Shown piece after piece: positions 43,650-52,835 of a stretch of DNA of 64,000 bases. The stretch is taken from positions 1-64,000 of the forward strand of contig JAWLDT010000005.1 in the NCBI GenBank assembly GCA_041686485.1. Direction: 5' to 3'. The stretch is from PUPG01 sp041686485 (lineage in GTDB: Bacteria; Bacteroidota; Bacteroidia; Bacteroidales; UBA7960). Positions within the stretch are counted from its first letter, which is position 1. Each line of letters starts with the position of its first letter. Below the pieces are notes generated by a model, which worked only from the letters and a program-made list of their open reading frames with translations, searched no databases and was not told where the DNA came from. The translations under genes were made by a program, and so were the position numbers.

Positions 43650-44978
43650 TTATTCCTTGATCTTGACCTTAATACGTTTGATACGCCGTTTGTCAACGCC
43701 TTCAACCTCAAATTCAAAATGTTTATAGCGGAGCTTTGCCCCTTTCAGGGGTATCTCCTGTTTGATTTCCAAAATCAGGCCTGCCAGCGTATCAGCCTCC
43801 CCTTTAACCTCATTGAAGATCGTATCATCGGTGCCCGTGATCTTGCAAAAGTCTTTCAGGAGTGTTTTCCCTTCAAAAACAAACGTGTTGTTATCTAACT
43901 TGGAATAAATGGCTTCCTCCATGTCAAACTCGTCATTGATCTCCCCCACGATCTCCTCCAGAATATCCTCCAGGGTGATAAGACCTGATGTACCTCCATA
44001 CTCATCAACAACAATCGCGAGGTGTATCTTTTTTTCCTGAAACTCTTTAAGCAACTCATTGATCCGTTTACTCTCAGGTACAAAGAAAGCCTTACGTACC
44101 AATGTTTGCCAGTTAAAATCATCTCCCCGCTCCAGGTAAGGAAGCAGGTCCTTGATATAGAGGATGCCCTGTATGTTGTCAAAATTTTCGCGATAAACAG
44201 GTATACGGCTGTAGCCGCCTTCCTGAATAACAGAGATCAGTTCACTGAAGGGTGTGTCGTATTCAACAGAGACTACATCAACGCGTGACTTCATAATCTC
44301 CCGGACGTATATGTTGCCAAAACGGACAATCCCTCTCAGCAATTCTTTATCTTCCTCGGTGGTGGCATCCCCCGACGTTATCTCCAATGCATGGGACAGA
44401 TCGTACATACTGATATTGGGACGCTTTTTCTCTATGCGTTTGTCAATGAAACGGGTTGATTTTACCAGTAGTGTACTTAAAGGGTAAAATAATTTTCTTA
44501 AAACAAGCAGCGGTACTGCCATCAATAAAGAAAAGCGAAGTGGGTGTCTGGAGGCATACAAATGGGGCGTTACTTCAGCAAATATCAGTATCAGAAAGGT
44601 GACCAGGATAACCTGCAGGATAAAGGCCACGACCGGATGCAGATCCGTGGTAAATATGCTATTAAACACAAAGGTAGAGAGGATAATGATGGCAATATTG
44701 ATCACGTTGTTGCTGATCAGAATGGTTGCCAGGAGGTGATTAGGGCGCTCGAGCAGAGACAGGATTTTCCGGCTACCGGTGCTGTCATCTTTCCTGATGT
44801 GCTCAATATGACTGTGCTCCAGCGAGAAAAAAGCAACTTCGGAGCCCGAGATCATGGCTGAAATGAACAATAGTACTATCATGATCCCCAGACCAAGCAA
44901 AGCCCCAAAAGAAAAAGCCTGAATAAACGTATACAGGGATGCGAGCAGATGGAAATACGTTTCGGGTGAATCTTCCAA
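43650..44978 (-). CDS. gldE: GldE, CNNM/CorC-type membrane protein
   Basis: A 442-residue protein with, in order, a four-helix DUF21/CNNM transmembrane domain (GIMIVLLFISAMISGSEVAFFSLE...), a tandem CBS pair (VREIMKSRVDVVSVEYDTPFSELI; FLVPESKRINELLKEFQE-type second half ending VVDEYGGTSGLITLEDILEEIVGEI) and a C-terminal CorC/HlyC transporter-associated domain. This is the HlyC/CorC family, and the 3-nt link to gldD identifies it as GldE. Family members are implicated in divalent-cation or heme-related transport; the role of GldE in T9SS is not settled. Preceded by a TTTG-N21-TAAATTTG promoter. Confidence 0.9.
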   Translation of the reverse strand: MEDSPETYFHLLASLYTFIQAFSFGALLGLGIMIVLLFISAMISGSEVAFFSLEHSHIEHIRKDDSTGSRKILSLLERPNHLLATILISNNVINIAIIILSTFVFNSIFTTDLHPVVAFILQVILVTFLILIFAEVTPHLYASRHPLRFSLLMAVPLLVLRKLFYPLSTLLVKSTRFIDKRIEKKRPNISMYDLSHALEITSGDATTEEDKELLRGIVRFGNIYVREIMKSRVDVVSVEYDTPFSELISVIQEGGYSRIPVYRENFDNIQGILYIKDLLPYLERGDDFNWQTLVRKAFFVPESKRINELLKEFQEKKIHLAIVVDEYGGTSGLITLEDILEEIVGEINDEFDMEEAIYSKLDNNTFVFEGKTLLKDFCKITGTDDTIFNEVKGEADTLAGLILEIKQEIPLKGAKLRYKHFEFEVEGVDKRRIKRIKVKIKE

Positions 44979-45003
44979 CGTTGTTTAGGTTCTTTTAATC
45001 ATA

Positions 45004-45036
45004 CAAATTTAAAACAATTTTATGCACAAAATCAAA
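45004..45036 (-). promoter_or_regulatory. Promoter of gldE-gldD, TTTG-N21-TAAATTTG
   Basis: Minus-strand TTTG (45033-45036) and TAAATTTG (45004-45011) are 21 nt apart; the transcript would begin ~20 nt before the gldE ATG. Confidence 0.7.
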
Positions 45037-45073
45037 ATAACTGACTATGCCTGTTATTTGTTAACTTTGGCCA

Positions 45074-47509
45074 ATGCTAAGAATAATCACCCTGACGATC
45101 AGCATGTTGATAGTGAGCCTGTCGGCCAGCCAGGCTTCTGACGCCATTGCCGGACGTGTATTTGATGCCGGTACCCGGGAACCGCTGGCCTTCGTTCATA
45201 TACTTATCAATGATACGCAACAGGGCGGGCTTACTGATATTGACGGGTACTTCAGGCTGTCGTATCCGGATACCATTCATAAGCTTCGCCTGAGTTATGT
45301 CGGCTACCAGTCGAAAGTCCTGGAGGTTGGGAATGACGACCAGCGCCTCAACATATATATCGAAAAGCAGCCGGTGACACTCGCCGAAGTGGAAGTGTTC
45401 CCCGGTGAAAACCCGGCACATCGTATCATCGAACAGGTAATCCGGCACCGCGATGATAACAACCCGGAACAACTGCCCTCGTTTAGTTATACTTCTTATA
45501 ACAAATTTATTTTTACCGGTCATATTGATGAAGGTCCTGCGGATGATGACCCCGGGCAGGTGGATTCAGTTATCGTCAATATAGCGGATTTCCTGGAGCA
45601 ACGTCATTTTTTCCTCATGGAAACCGTTACAGAGCGAAAATTTCTTTATCCCTCACGTAACGATGAAGAAGTGCTGGCATCCAGGGTTTCCGGTGTTGAA
45701 CATCCCATGTTTCCCGCATTTATGTCGCAAATGCAGTCTTTTTCTTTTTATGATGATTATATAGAAATTTTTGACGCACGTTATTTGAGTCCGTTGGCGC
45801 CTGGCAGTACAGAGCGGTATTTCTTTATGATGGAAGATACCACCCGGGTAGCACAGGATACCGTTTTTGTGATTTCTTACCGGCCATCACGTGGTCGAAA
45901 CTTCGAGGGTCTGAAAGGGGTGATGTATGTTAATACCAATGGTTGGGCCCTTCAGTCAGTGATTGCAGAACCTGCCACAGCCGAGGAGGCGTCACGGGTG
46001 CGAATACAACAAAAATATGAACACATTGAAGGACGCCGCTGGTTCCCCGTTGAACTGAACACCGACTTTGAGCTGCTGAACGTAGATGGCTTGCAGGGTT
46101 TTACCATCGTGGGAGAGGGGCGCACCTATCTGCATGATATCGAACTGGAGCCGCCCCTGTCAGGACGGGATTTTTCCGCTTTTGACATGTCTTTCTCTGA
46201 GGAAAGCACCGCCCGGCACAACCAATTTTGGGAGGATTACCGGAAGGACACGCTCTCCGTAAGGGAGCAAAATACCTATCATTATCTTGATAGTGTAGGC
46301 ACGGAACATGATTTGGATGGTCAGGCAGATCGTTTGGAGGCTTTGTTTGCCGGCAAATGGCGGAGAGGGGTGATCGATGTTGACCTTCTTCAAATGGTAG
46401 GTTATAACAAGCGGGAAGGTTTTAGGCCGGGCCTGGCAGTGCAGACCAACGAAAGTCTGTCGCCGCGATTCCGTCTGCGCGGGCTGCTGGCATACGGATT
46501 CCGGGACAAGACATGGAAATATGGTGGGGGTACCGCAGTCCGGCTTCACAGGCTATCTGATTTCTGGCTCGGATATGATTATTTGAATGATGTGACAGAA
46601 AGAGGTTCTTCCACCTTTCTAACGTCACCTTCGTTTGTAGCACCCGATAATATCAGGAGCTTCTTTCTGAGAACTGTTGACATGAGAGCATCACATTCCG
46701 TTTGGTTGCAATTCAGAACCTTACGCAACTATCTCACGCTAAGGCCGTATGCCAGTTATCGAACGGTTTCCTATTCAGATGACTATCGCTACATGCCTGG
46801 TGGTTTTTCCAAAAGACATGAAGTGGAAAGTGGGCAAACTGGTTTCCGGTATTTTGAAACCGGCCTGCAAATGCGTTTTGCATACGGGGAGCGGTTTATC
46901 CTTGCACCTAAGCGGATTATGCGAATTGGCGGGAATTACCCGATACTGTATATCAATATTGCCAGAGGCATGCAAGGGGTGATGGAGGGTGAATATGCTT
47001 ATTGGCGCCTGGAAGCCCAGTTTCGCAAAAAATATACCATTCCGATGCTGGGTACACAGCAGTGGACATTGCGGGGTGGGTATTTTTCCGGGGAAGCTCC
47101 ATGGCACCGGCGATTCACCGCTTCAGGAGCCTACCGGCGCTTTGCCATATCCATACCCGAAACATTTGCAACCATGCGTGTAAATGAGTTTGTGTCTGAC
47201 CGCTATGTATCCCTGTTCTGGTACCACAATTTCGGACGCCTGCTTTACCGTCGCGACTCGTTTGAGCCACAATTTCTTATTACAACAAATATCGGAATTG
47301 GTACCATGGATCATCCGGAACATCATTATGCCGGTTTTAACACGATGGAAAAGGGTTATATAGAGTCGGGTATCGTGATCCTGGATCTTGTCGGGTCAGG
47401 CTTCTCCAGTGTGGGGCTGGCGTTTACGTTCCGGTACGGGCCTTATGCAAAACCATCATTCAAAAACAACTACACGATCGCCCTTAGCTACTCGTTTATA
47501 TTTCAATAA
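45074..47509 (+). CDS. DUF5686/carboxypeptidase-regulatory-like outer-membrane protein
   Basis: An 811-residue exported protein: signal peptide (IITLTISMLIVSLSASQAS), a CarboxypepD_reg-like plug domain (IAGRVFDAGTREPLAFVHILIND...TDIDGYFRLS...LRLSYVGYQS), then the DUF5686 region, whose C-terminal ~400 residues are strand-rich and end in the outer-membrane signature IALSYSFIFQ, indicating a large barrel. Widespread and unassigned in Bacteroidota. A TAACTTTG element sits at 45062-45069, only four nt before the ATG, so the message may be nearly leaderless or the element may be fortuitous. Confidence 0.82.
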   Translation: MLRIITLTISMLIVSLSASQASDAIAGRVFDAGTREPLAFVHILINDTQQGGLTDIDGYFRLSYPDTIHKLRLSYVGYQSKVLEVGNDDQRLNIYIEKQPVTLAEVEVFPGENPAHRIIEQVIRHRDDNNPEQLPSFSYTSYNKFIFTGHIDEGPADDDPGQVDSVIVNIADFLEQRHFFLMETVTERKFLYPSRNDEEVLASRVSGVEHPMFPAFMSQMQSFSFYDDYIEIFDARYLSPLAPGSTERYFFMMEDTTRVAQDTVFVISYRPSRGRNFEGLKGVMYVNTNGWALQSVIAEPATAEEASRVRIQQKYEHIEGRRWFPVELNTDFELLNVDGLQGFTIVGEGRTYLHDIELEPPLSGRDFSAFDMSFSEESTARHNQFWEDYRKDTLSVREQNTYHYLDSVGTEHDLDGQADRLEALFAGKWRRGVIDVDLLQMVGYNKREGFRPGLAVQTNESLSPRFRLRGLLAYGFRDKTWKYGGGTAVRLHRLSDFWLGYDYLNDVTERGSSTFLTSPSFVAPDNIRSFFLRTVDMRASHSVWLQFRTLRNYLTLRPYASYRTVSYSDDYRYMPGGFSKRHEVESGQTGFRYFETGLQMRFAYGERFILAPKRIMRIGGNYPILYINIARGMQGVMEGEYAYWRLEAQFRKKYTIPMLGTQQWTLRGGYFSGEAPWHRRFTASGAYRRFAISIPETFATMRVNEFVSDRYVSLFWYHNFGRLLYRRDSFEPQFLITTNIGIGTMDHPEHHYAGFNTMEKGYIESGIVILDLVGSGFSSVGLAFTFRYGPYAKPSFKNNYTIALSYSFIFQ

Positions 47510-47515
47510 CAAGGG

Positions 47516-47977
47516 TCATTCCGGATTGTCTTCTGCATGCCATTCGGCATAGGCCGTGGCGGTTTCATGCAGGCGGAGGGAATGCAGCATAACATCAGCA
47601 GGCAACGCCAGCTTTATTTTGGCCGCAAAGTCATGAACCAGGTTTTCACAGGTCGGTTGGAAAGGGACCGGAACAACTTTGCCGAACATATTACTGTCTT
47701 TGGCCATATCCTGATGAGGGGTATAGGCATTGACCATCAGGGCATGGTCGTAAGGTTCTATGATATGCTCATTTACAATGTCTTTTAGCATGGAGAAGTC
47801 AATAAGCATTCCGTGCTTCGGGTGATCGGGTTTATTGATGGGGCGGCCCTTAACGGTGACATATAGCTGGTAACTGTGACCATGTATGTTTTTACAGGGG
47901 CCGTCGTAGTTCCATAATGCATGTGCGGCCTCAAAATGAAAATGTTTGGTGATCCTGATCACTGGTGATTGTTCCAT
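47516..47977 (-). CDS. queD: 6-carboxytetrahydropterin synthase / PTPS family
   Basis: Converts 7,8-dihydroneopterin triphosphate to 6-carboxytetrahydropterin for queuosine synthesis. The 153-residue protein has the zinc ligands in HFHFEAAHAL and NIHGHSYQLYV, a catalytic Cys in GPCKNIHGH, the YDHALMVN catalytic His/Asp segment and the closing RLHETATAYAEW Glu. The CxxxHGH form fits QueD. Last gene of a three-gene minus-strand group with a TonB-C-domain protein (24 nt upstream) and an alpha/beta hydrolase. No other que genes nearby. Confidence 0.87.
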   Translation of the reverse strand: MEQSPVIRITKHFHFEAAHALWNYDGPCKNIHGHSYQLYVTVKGRPINKPDHPKHGMLIDFSMLKDIVNEHIIEPYDHALMVNAYTPHQDMAKDSNMFGKVVPVPFQPTCENLVHDFAAKIKLALPADVMLHSLRLHETATAYAEWHAEDNPE

Positions 47978-48001
47978 AATAGCAAGTTTGCATGTAATGA
48001 A

Positions 48002-48442
48002 CTACTGCAGGCGAATCGTATAGGTATATACTTTCTTTTCTTTATCGGCTTCGTCCTTCTTTGGTTGCTGCGGTTTTTTATCAGCAGGTTTGTATGACAT
48101 GGAAAGTCCCTGTTTCTTTTGATGATGTTTGATCCTGAACGGTATCTTGATCTTGTTATCCGTGATTACTTTGATACCCCTGTTTTTTGCAGATTGGTAA
48201 TTGAGCATCTCCACGAGCCTGATGGCCTCTTCATCACAGCCATAACCGAGTCCTTTTACAATTTCCGGTTCAATAACCTCCCCCTTGCCGGTAACCCTGT
48301 ACTTCACGATCACGTCACCTTCTATACCTTTTTCAAGAGCCTCTTTTGGATACCGCAGGTTCTCCCGGATGAACTTTTTTAACTGATCTTTCCCGCCATC
48401 CAGGTGCGGTTTTTTTATGAATTTTTTTTCCGGATTATCCAT
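48002..48442 (-). CDS. TonB C-terminal-domain protein without membrane anchor
   Basis: A 146-residue protein whose first ~105 residues are a TonB C-terminal domain (FIRENLRYPKEALEKGIEGDVIVKYRVTGKGEV in two pieces, then GYGCDEEAIRLVEMLNYQSAKNRGIKV...KIKIPFRI). Normal TonB has a TM anchor and a Pro-rich spacer before this domain; here both are absent and instead a basic, Lys/Gln/Pro-rich tail follows. No signal peptide is visible, so the protein looks cytoplasmic, or is exported in an unrecognised way. Packed between the hydrolase and queD genes. Confidence 0.8.
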   Translation of the reverse strand: MDNPEKKFIKKPHLDGGKDQLKKFIRENLRYPKEALEKGIEGDVIVKYRVTGKGEVIEPEIVKGLGYGCDEEAIRLVEMLNYQSAKNRGIKVITDNKIKIPFRIKHHQKKQGLSMSYKPADKKPQQPKKDEADKEKKVYTYTIRLQ

Positions 48443-48460
48443 AAGTAACTTCTTTTTGAC

Positions 48461-49339
48461 TTAGCTATGAGTTTTGATAAATTGAACGGCATGTTTGTTA
48501 AACTCAGCCGGCTGATCAACATTGCAAACATGCCCTGAGTTATTGATGGTAATCAGGGTGGCCATATCATTATCTTTGACCAGGTTTCTTACCGGGTTCA
48601 GAAACAGGTGATCCTCATCGCCCATCAGGTAAAGGGTCGGGATGGGTGGATTTTGTTCTATCTGGTATTGAAGCAGGGGGTTCACATCTTTCAGCAGTTT
48701 AAACCAGCGGTTGATCTCCCGGCGGTAAATTTTCTGAGCTTCTTTGATAAACAGGTAGCGGCTTTCACGGTGTCTTTTACTGGGCATAAGAATGCGGGCC
48801 AGCAATCTGTAAAGCCACATAAAGGGGATCACAGGTTTAAACACCTTGGCTACCCACACGAGGAATCTCGAACGAATGTTCAACCTTGTGATCGCTCCTG
48901 CCAGGCTCATCGATTCGACCCGGTCAGGGTCAAGTTCGGCAATCACCCGGATCAATATTGTTCCGAGCGAAACCCCCATGAAATGGCTTTTTTGAATGCC
49001 AAGATGATCCAGAACATCAAGCACGTCCCTGCTAATATCCTCAAACGTGTAATCTCTCCCCATATAGGCGGCAAAAAGGTCACGCGACCGGCCATGCCCC
49101 CGCAGGTCAACCACCAGCACATTGAAATGCTTGCGGAAGTCCCGGATCTGCTTATGCCAGATGATCGAGCTGCCCCCTACACCATGAATGAGTGTTACCC
49201 ATGGAGCATCGGGGCTTTTGTGGTAACTTTTATAAAACAGCTTTGGGGAATCTGTTGCCGGAGAATTGGTTGATTTTCCCCGCTCAGGCTTCTCCTGTTG
49301 CACTTCTGGTGTAAGTAATGAATCGTTTTTGTTCTTCAT
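48461..49339 (-). CDS. Alpha/beta hydrolase
   Basis: 292 residues. The oxyanion-hole motif LIHGVGGSS, the strand VLVVDLRGHGRS, the nucleophile elbow GVSLG (Ser), a late Asp in LMGDEDHLF and the His in NNSGHVCNVDQP give a complete Ser-Asp-His triad in the fold's order. A basic, Lys/Arg-rich cap helix region (LARILMPSKRHRES) precedes the final strands. N-terminal ~30 residues are hydrophilic and disordered-looking, without a signal peptide. Substrate unknown. First gene of the group with the TonB-C-domain protein and queD. Confidence 0.85.
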   Translation of the reverse strand: MKNKNDSLLTPEVQQEKPERGKSTNSPATDSPKLFYKSYHKSPDAPWVTLIHGVGGSSIIWHKQIRDFRKHFNVLVVDLRGHGRSRDLFAAYMGRDYTFEDISRDVLDVLDHLGIQKSHFMGVSLGTILIRVIAELDPDRVESMSLAGAITRLNIRSRFLVWVAKVFKPVIPFMWLYRLLARILMPSKRHRESRYLFIKEAQKIYRREINRWFKLLKDVNPLLQYQIEQNPPIPTLYLMGDEDHLFLNPVRNLVKDNDMATLITINNSGHVCNVDQPAEFNKHAVQFIKTHS

Positions 49340-49441
49340 GAGATGTTTACAAATATAACCATTTTCCGCCGGATAACAGATTATACGTACGGAGTAAAGT
49401 CAAAATAACAAGTTTTACATAGGTAAACCAGTACTGACCAA

Positions 49442-50044
49442 CTATAGCGGCTCAGTCAGGTCAAAATCAACGCGGAGTCGCTTACCGCCATTGCGTTCAA
49501 GACGGTACGTGAAAGTAGTAAAGTCTTTATCCAGTTTTACACTCCAGATGTTACCCCCGCCATCTTCGATGATCCCGGCCGTATAAGCATCTGCCGGAAA
49601 GTGTTGTACAAATGCCGTGCCACTGTCGTCGGCATAACCGCCATACAGGTTGTTTTCTTCCGGTGTACCATCCGGATGCCGGTGGTCGTGGCGAAAACGT
49701 AAAGCACCATCTTCAATCAAAAACTGCCAGGTACGTGATTGATCCTCTCCCACATGGAAGGGTATCAGGATACGGTCATCTTCACAAACCTCCACATGCA
49801 TCACCATATCGATACCGGCCCAGCCCTCAGCATGGTGACTCCGGAAAACCTGTTCACCGGCAAAAGACTGACCGCAAAGCCTGGACAGGTTGTCAAAAAA
49901 GGCCTGATGTGTGTCGGATAAAAGCGCTTCCGCCCTGTCCGGTCTGGTAGTTGTTTCAGTACGATCCTGGCGTGGTCCGCAGGCAGAGAAAAGAAATAAC
50001 ATAGCGATGATGAAAAAAGTTGTCTGATTGAATATTTGTTGCAT
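49442..50044 (-). CDS. Uncharacterised lipoprotein with HDHRHPDG motif, paralogue 1
   Basis: ~200-residue lipoprotein: signal peptide and lipobox LFLFSAC, then a low-complexity Thr/Arg linker and a conserved domain. That domain aligns along its whole length with the product at 54789-55373, sharing LCGQSF, VMHV, a second Cys, IPFH, SRTW-FL, RLRFRHDHRHPDGTPEE-type text, LYGGY and the C-terminal DFDLTEP; roughly half of aligned positions are identical by eye. The H-D-H-R-H-P-D cluster could bind metal or act on a substrate. No known family is recognised. ATG 50044 is preferred over 50050, with little difference. Confidence 0.75.
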   Translation of the reverse strand: MQQIFNQTTFFIIAMLFLFSACGPRQDRTETTTRPDRAEALLSDTHQAFFDNLSRLCGQSFAGEQVFRSHHAEGWAGIDMVMHVEVCEDDRILIPFHVGEDQSRTWQFLIEDGALRFRHDHRHPDGTPEENNLYGGYADDSGTAFVQHFPADAYTAGIIEDGGGNIWSVKLDKDFTTFTYRLERNGGKRLRVDFDLTEPL

Positions 50045-50189
50045 GGGCATACGTAATTATTAAAACTGGTATATTGATAAAATGTCTGTTGATGAGACAC
50101 TCATGGTAAATTACCGAAGAATGGGCTATTTCCCGGCAAAGGTATCAAAAAAAGCCATCTTCGGGCGTGTTTAACCTGGATGACTGTTG

Positions 50190-50197
50190 TATCTTTG
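50190..50197 (+). promoter_or_regulatory. -7 element (TATCTTTG) of the tandem ABC ATPase gene
   Basis: Exact TAnnTTTG ~25 nt before the ATG at 50223. The -33 region is not a clear match. Confidence 0.45.
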
Positions 50198-50222
50198 ATG
50201 TTGAGAACCGTTCACCTGGTTA

Positions 50223-51968
50223 ATGGATTCAAACATGTCGCGAAACAAGTTATTAACGATCAAGGATCTGTCTGTGGGTTTTCAGACGGAAGAGGGGTTT
50301 ATATCTGCGATTCAGGGTGTCAACCTGTCATTGGCTCCGGGCGAGATCATGGGGCTGGTGGGAGAGTCGGGCTCAGGTAAGTCGGTCACGGCGCTCACAG
50401 TGATGCGGTTGTTAAGCAAGACAGCCGGTCGTGTAACTTCGGGAGAGGTTTTATTCAATCATCCCGATAAGGGCGCTATCGATTTATTGACAATCAATGA
50501 GAAGCAGATGCAGCATGTGCGGGGGCGCGATATCTCCATGATTTTTCAGGAGCCGATGACATCGTTGAATCCGGTGAAGCGCTGTGGCCCGCAGGTAGTG
50601 GAAGGGCTCTTGTGGCACGGCCGTGCCACAAGTCGGGAGGCGCGCCAGAAAGCCCTCGCCCTGTTTGAGGAGGCCAGACTACCGGAGCCGGAAAAGGTTT
50701 ACCATGCCTGGCCCCATGAACTTTCCGGCGGGCAAAAACAACGCGTAATGATCGCCATGGCCATGGCCTGCGACCCGGTACTGCTGATTGCCGATGAACC
50801 CACCACCGCTTTGGATGTGTCGGTACAAAAACATATCCTGTCACTGATAAAATCCCTGCGCGACAGCCATGGCATGGCCGTGTTATTCATATCCCACGAT
50901 CTGGGAGTGATCAGGGAGATCGCTGATACGGCATCGGTTATGCACCAGGGCAAAATCGTGGAGCAGGGCGGGGTTGAAGCCATCTTTTCTGAACCTGAAG
51001 AACCTTATACCAAAGCGTTAATAGCTTGCCGGCCGCCAACAAGCCACCGGCCGGAGCGCCTGGCCGTGGTAGACAACTTTTTGTCGATGGACGCTTCGGG
51101 ACGTGAAATGGCGATCACGGATACCTCCAACAGAACGCTGGCTGATGGTCAGCAACCGGCCTGGCGTCATTCGGGAGATCATTCCAACCCTTTGCTGGTT
51201 GTCGATAACCTCTCTGCCCATTATATCACCAAAAGAAACCTCTTTGGTCGGGTGCGGGCATATCACAAAGCGGTTGATAACATCAGCTTTACCCTCTATC
51301 AGGGAGAAACACTCGGTTTGGTGGGCGAGTCTGGTTGCGGCAAAACCACCCTCGGTCGAACCATTATGCAGCTTTTGCGTCAGAACAGTGGAAAAATTGT
51401 CTACAAAGGGCAGGATTTGTCACAGCTGTCCCGGAACGCCCTGCGGAAACGCCGGCCAGACTTCCAGATTATTTTTCAGGACCCTTATGCCTCTCTGACA
51501 CCTGGTATACATATTGGCCATGCTATCATGGAGCCTATGCAGGTGCATGGTATCCTTCAAAACAAGAAACAGCGAAAAGAAAGGATCATGGAACTGCTGT
51601 CGGGGGTTGGTTTGGAAGAGAGCCATTATTACCGGTATCCGCACGAGTTTTCAGGCGGACAACGCCAGCGTATCGCTATTGCCCGTGCCCTGGCGCTTGA
51701 TCCGGAGTTTATTATCTGTGATGAGGCTGTGTCGGCGCTGGATGTATCAGTACAAGCACGGATTCTCAACTTGCTAAACGAACTGAAACAGTCGTTTGGC
51801 TTGACTTACCTTTTCATTTCGCACGATTTGTCGGTAGTAAAATATATGTCGGATCGCATCATTGTGATGCAGGAAGGACAGATGGTTGAACTTAACGACG
51901 CCGACAGGCTGTATCATTTTCCCGGGAGCGACTACACCAGGCAGTTGATCGATGCTGTTCCGGAATAG
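50223..51968 (+). CDS. Tandem ABC ATPase, oligopeptide/dipeptide (DppDF/YejF) type
   Basis: One chain of 581 residues with two complete nucleotide-binding domains. First: Walker A GLVGESGSGKSVTA, signature ELSGGQKQRVMIAMAM, Walker B LLIADEPTTALDVS, switch FISHDLGV. Second: GLVGESGCGKTTLGR, FSGGQRQRIAIARAL, FIICDEAVSALDVS, FISHDLSV. Fused DppD-DppF/GsiA-like ATPases drive peptide, glutathione or microcin import. The matching permeases and binding protein are not adjacent, so the complete transporter must be assembled from a distant locus. ATG 50235 is an alternative start. Confidence 0.92.
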   Translation: MDSNMSRNKLLTIKDLSVGFQTEEGFISAIQGVNLSLAPGEIMGLVGESGSGKSVTALTVMRLLSKTAGRVTSGEVLFNHPDKGAIDLLTINEKQMQHVRGRDISMIFQEPMTSLNPVKRCGPQVVEGLLWHGRATSREARQKALALFEEARLPEPEKVYHAWPHELSGGQKQRVMIAMAMACDPVLLIADEPTTALDVSVQKHILSLIKSLRDSHGMAVLFISHDLGVIREIADTASVMHQGKIVEQGGVEAIFSEPEEPYTKALIACRPPTSHRPERLAVVDNFLSMDASGREMAITDTSNRTLADGQQPAWRHSGDHSNPLLVVDNLSAHYITKRNLFGRVRAYHKAVDNISFTLYQGETLGLVGESGCGKTTLGRTIMQLLRQNSGKIVYKGQDLSQLSRNALRKRRPDFQIIFQDPYASLTPGIHIGHAIMEPMQVHGILQNKKQRKERIMELLSGVGLEESHYYRYPHEFSGGQRQRIAIARALALDPEFIICDEAVSALDVSVQARILNLLNELKQSFGLTYLFISHDLSVVKYMSDRIIVMQEGQMVELNDADRLYHFPGSDYTRQLIDAVPE

Positions 51969-51977
51969 TAATATCTG

Positions 51978-52733
51978 TTACATTTCGGCCATCAGTTCTT
52001 CGGTGAGCTCCAGGTTGTGAAACACATTCTGGACATCGTCATCATCTTCAAATGTGTCGATAAGCTTTAACACCTTCTTTGCGGACTCTTTATCAAGCTT
52101 AACTGTGTTTTTGGGGATGCGCTGGAGCTCCGCATTTTCAATCTCCATGCCCATACTTTCAAGCTTTTTCATCATATTGCCAAAATCCTCCATAGCCGTA
52201 TGGATATTCATAAAGCCATCTTCACTCTCTGCTTCTTCGGCACCGGCGTCGATGACCTCCATCAGAAAGGTGTCTTCATCCATTCCTTTCTCTTCTAAAG
52301 CTTTTTCAGGCACAGAAAATACGCCTTTGCGATCAAACAGGAAACTTAAGGCGCCGTTGGTCTCCAGTTTTCCGTCATATTTATTAAAGTAAGAGCGAAT
52401 ACTGGCCACGGTGCGCTGTAAGTTGTCAGTGAGGCACTCCACGTAAACCGCCACCCCATAATTGGCGTATCCTTCATAGGTTACTTGCTGGAAGTTTGCC
52501 GCATTTTTTTCTCCTGCTTTGGAAATCGCCCGCTGTATATTGTCCTTGGGCATGTTGGCACCCTTGGCATTGGCCAGGGCCAGCCTCAGGCGGGGGTTGG
52601 CTTCAGGGTCATTGCCACCTTCTTTAACGGCAACGGTTATTTCTTTGTTAAGACGTGAGAAGATCTTGGATCGCTTTGCGTCCAATGCTCCCTTTTTACG
52701 TTTGATGGTAGACCATTTGCTGTGACCGGACAT
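51978..52733 (-). CDS. YebC/PmpR-family transcriptional or translational regulator
   Basis: 251-residue protein beginning with the diagnostic MSGHSKWSTIKRKKGA and containing RLRLALANAKGANMPKDNIQRAISK, then the two alpha/beta domains with acidic C-terminal stretch (LIDTFEDDDDVQNVFHNLEL). Family members act as DNA-binding regulators, and more recent work on TACO1/YebC2 implicates some in relief of proline-stalled translation. Convergent with the ABC gene (9-nt gap). Confidence 0.93.
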   Translation of the reverse strand: MSGHSKWSTIKRKKGALDAKRSKIFSRLNKEITVAVKEGGNDPEANPRLRLALANAKGANMPKDNIQRAISKAGEKNAANFQQVTYEGYANYGVAVYVECLTDNLQRTVASIRSYFNKYDGKLETNGALSFLFDRKGVFSVPEKALEEKGMDEDTFLMEVIDAGAEEAESEDGFMNIHTAMEDFGNMMKKLESMGMEIENAELQRIPKNTVKLDKESAKKVLKLIDTFEDDDDVQNVFHNLELTEELMAEM

Positions 52734-52773
52734 ATCTTTCAGTTTTGTGCAAAAATAATCATTTCTGTATTGA

Positions 52774-52806
52774 TAAAAAAAAAGCCGGGCAGCAAACCCG
52801 GCTTCT
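52774..52806 (-). terminator. Terminator of the DUF2807-barrel gene
   Basis: On the minus strand AGCCGGG pairs with CCCGGCT around a TTTGCTG loop, followed by nine T. About 30 nt past the stop of the gene at 52836. Confidence 0.9.
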
Positions 52807-52835
52807 TTCCAACCAATAACAAATCAACATGCGCA

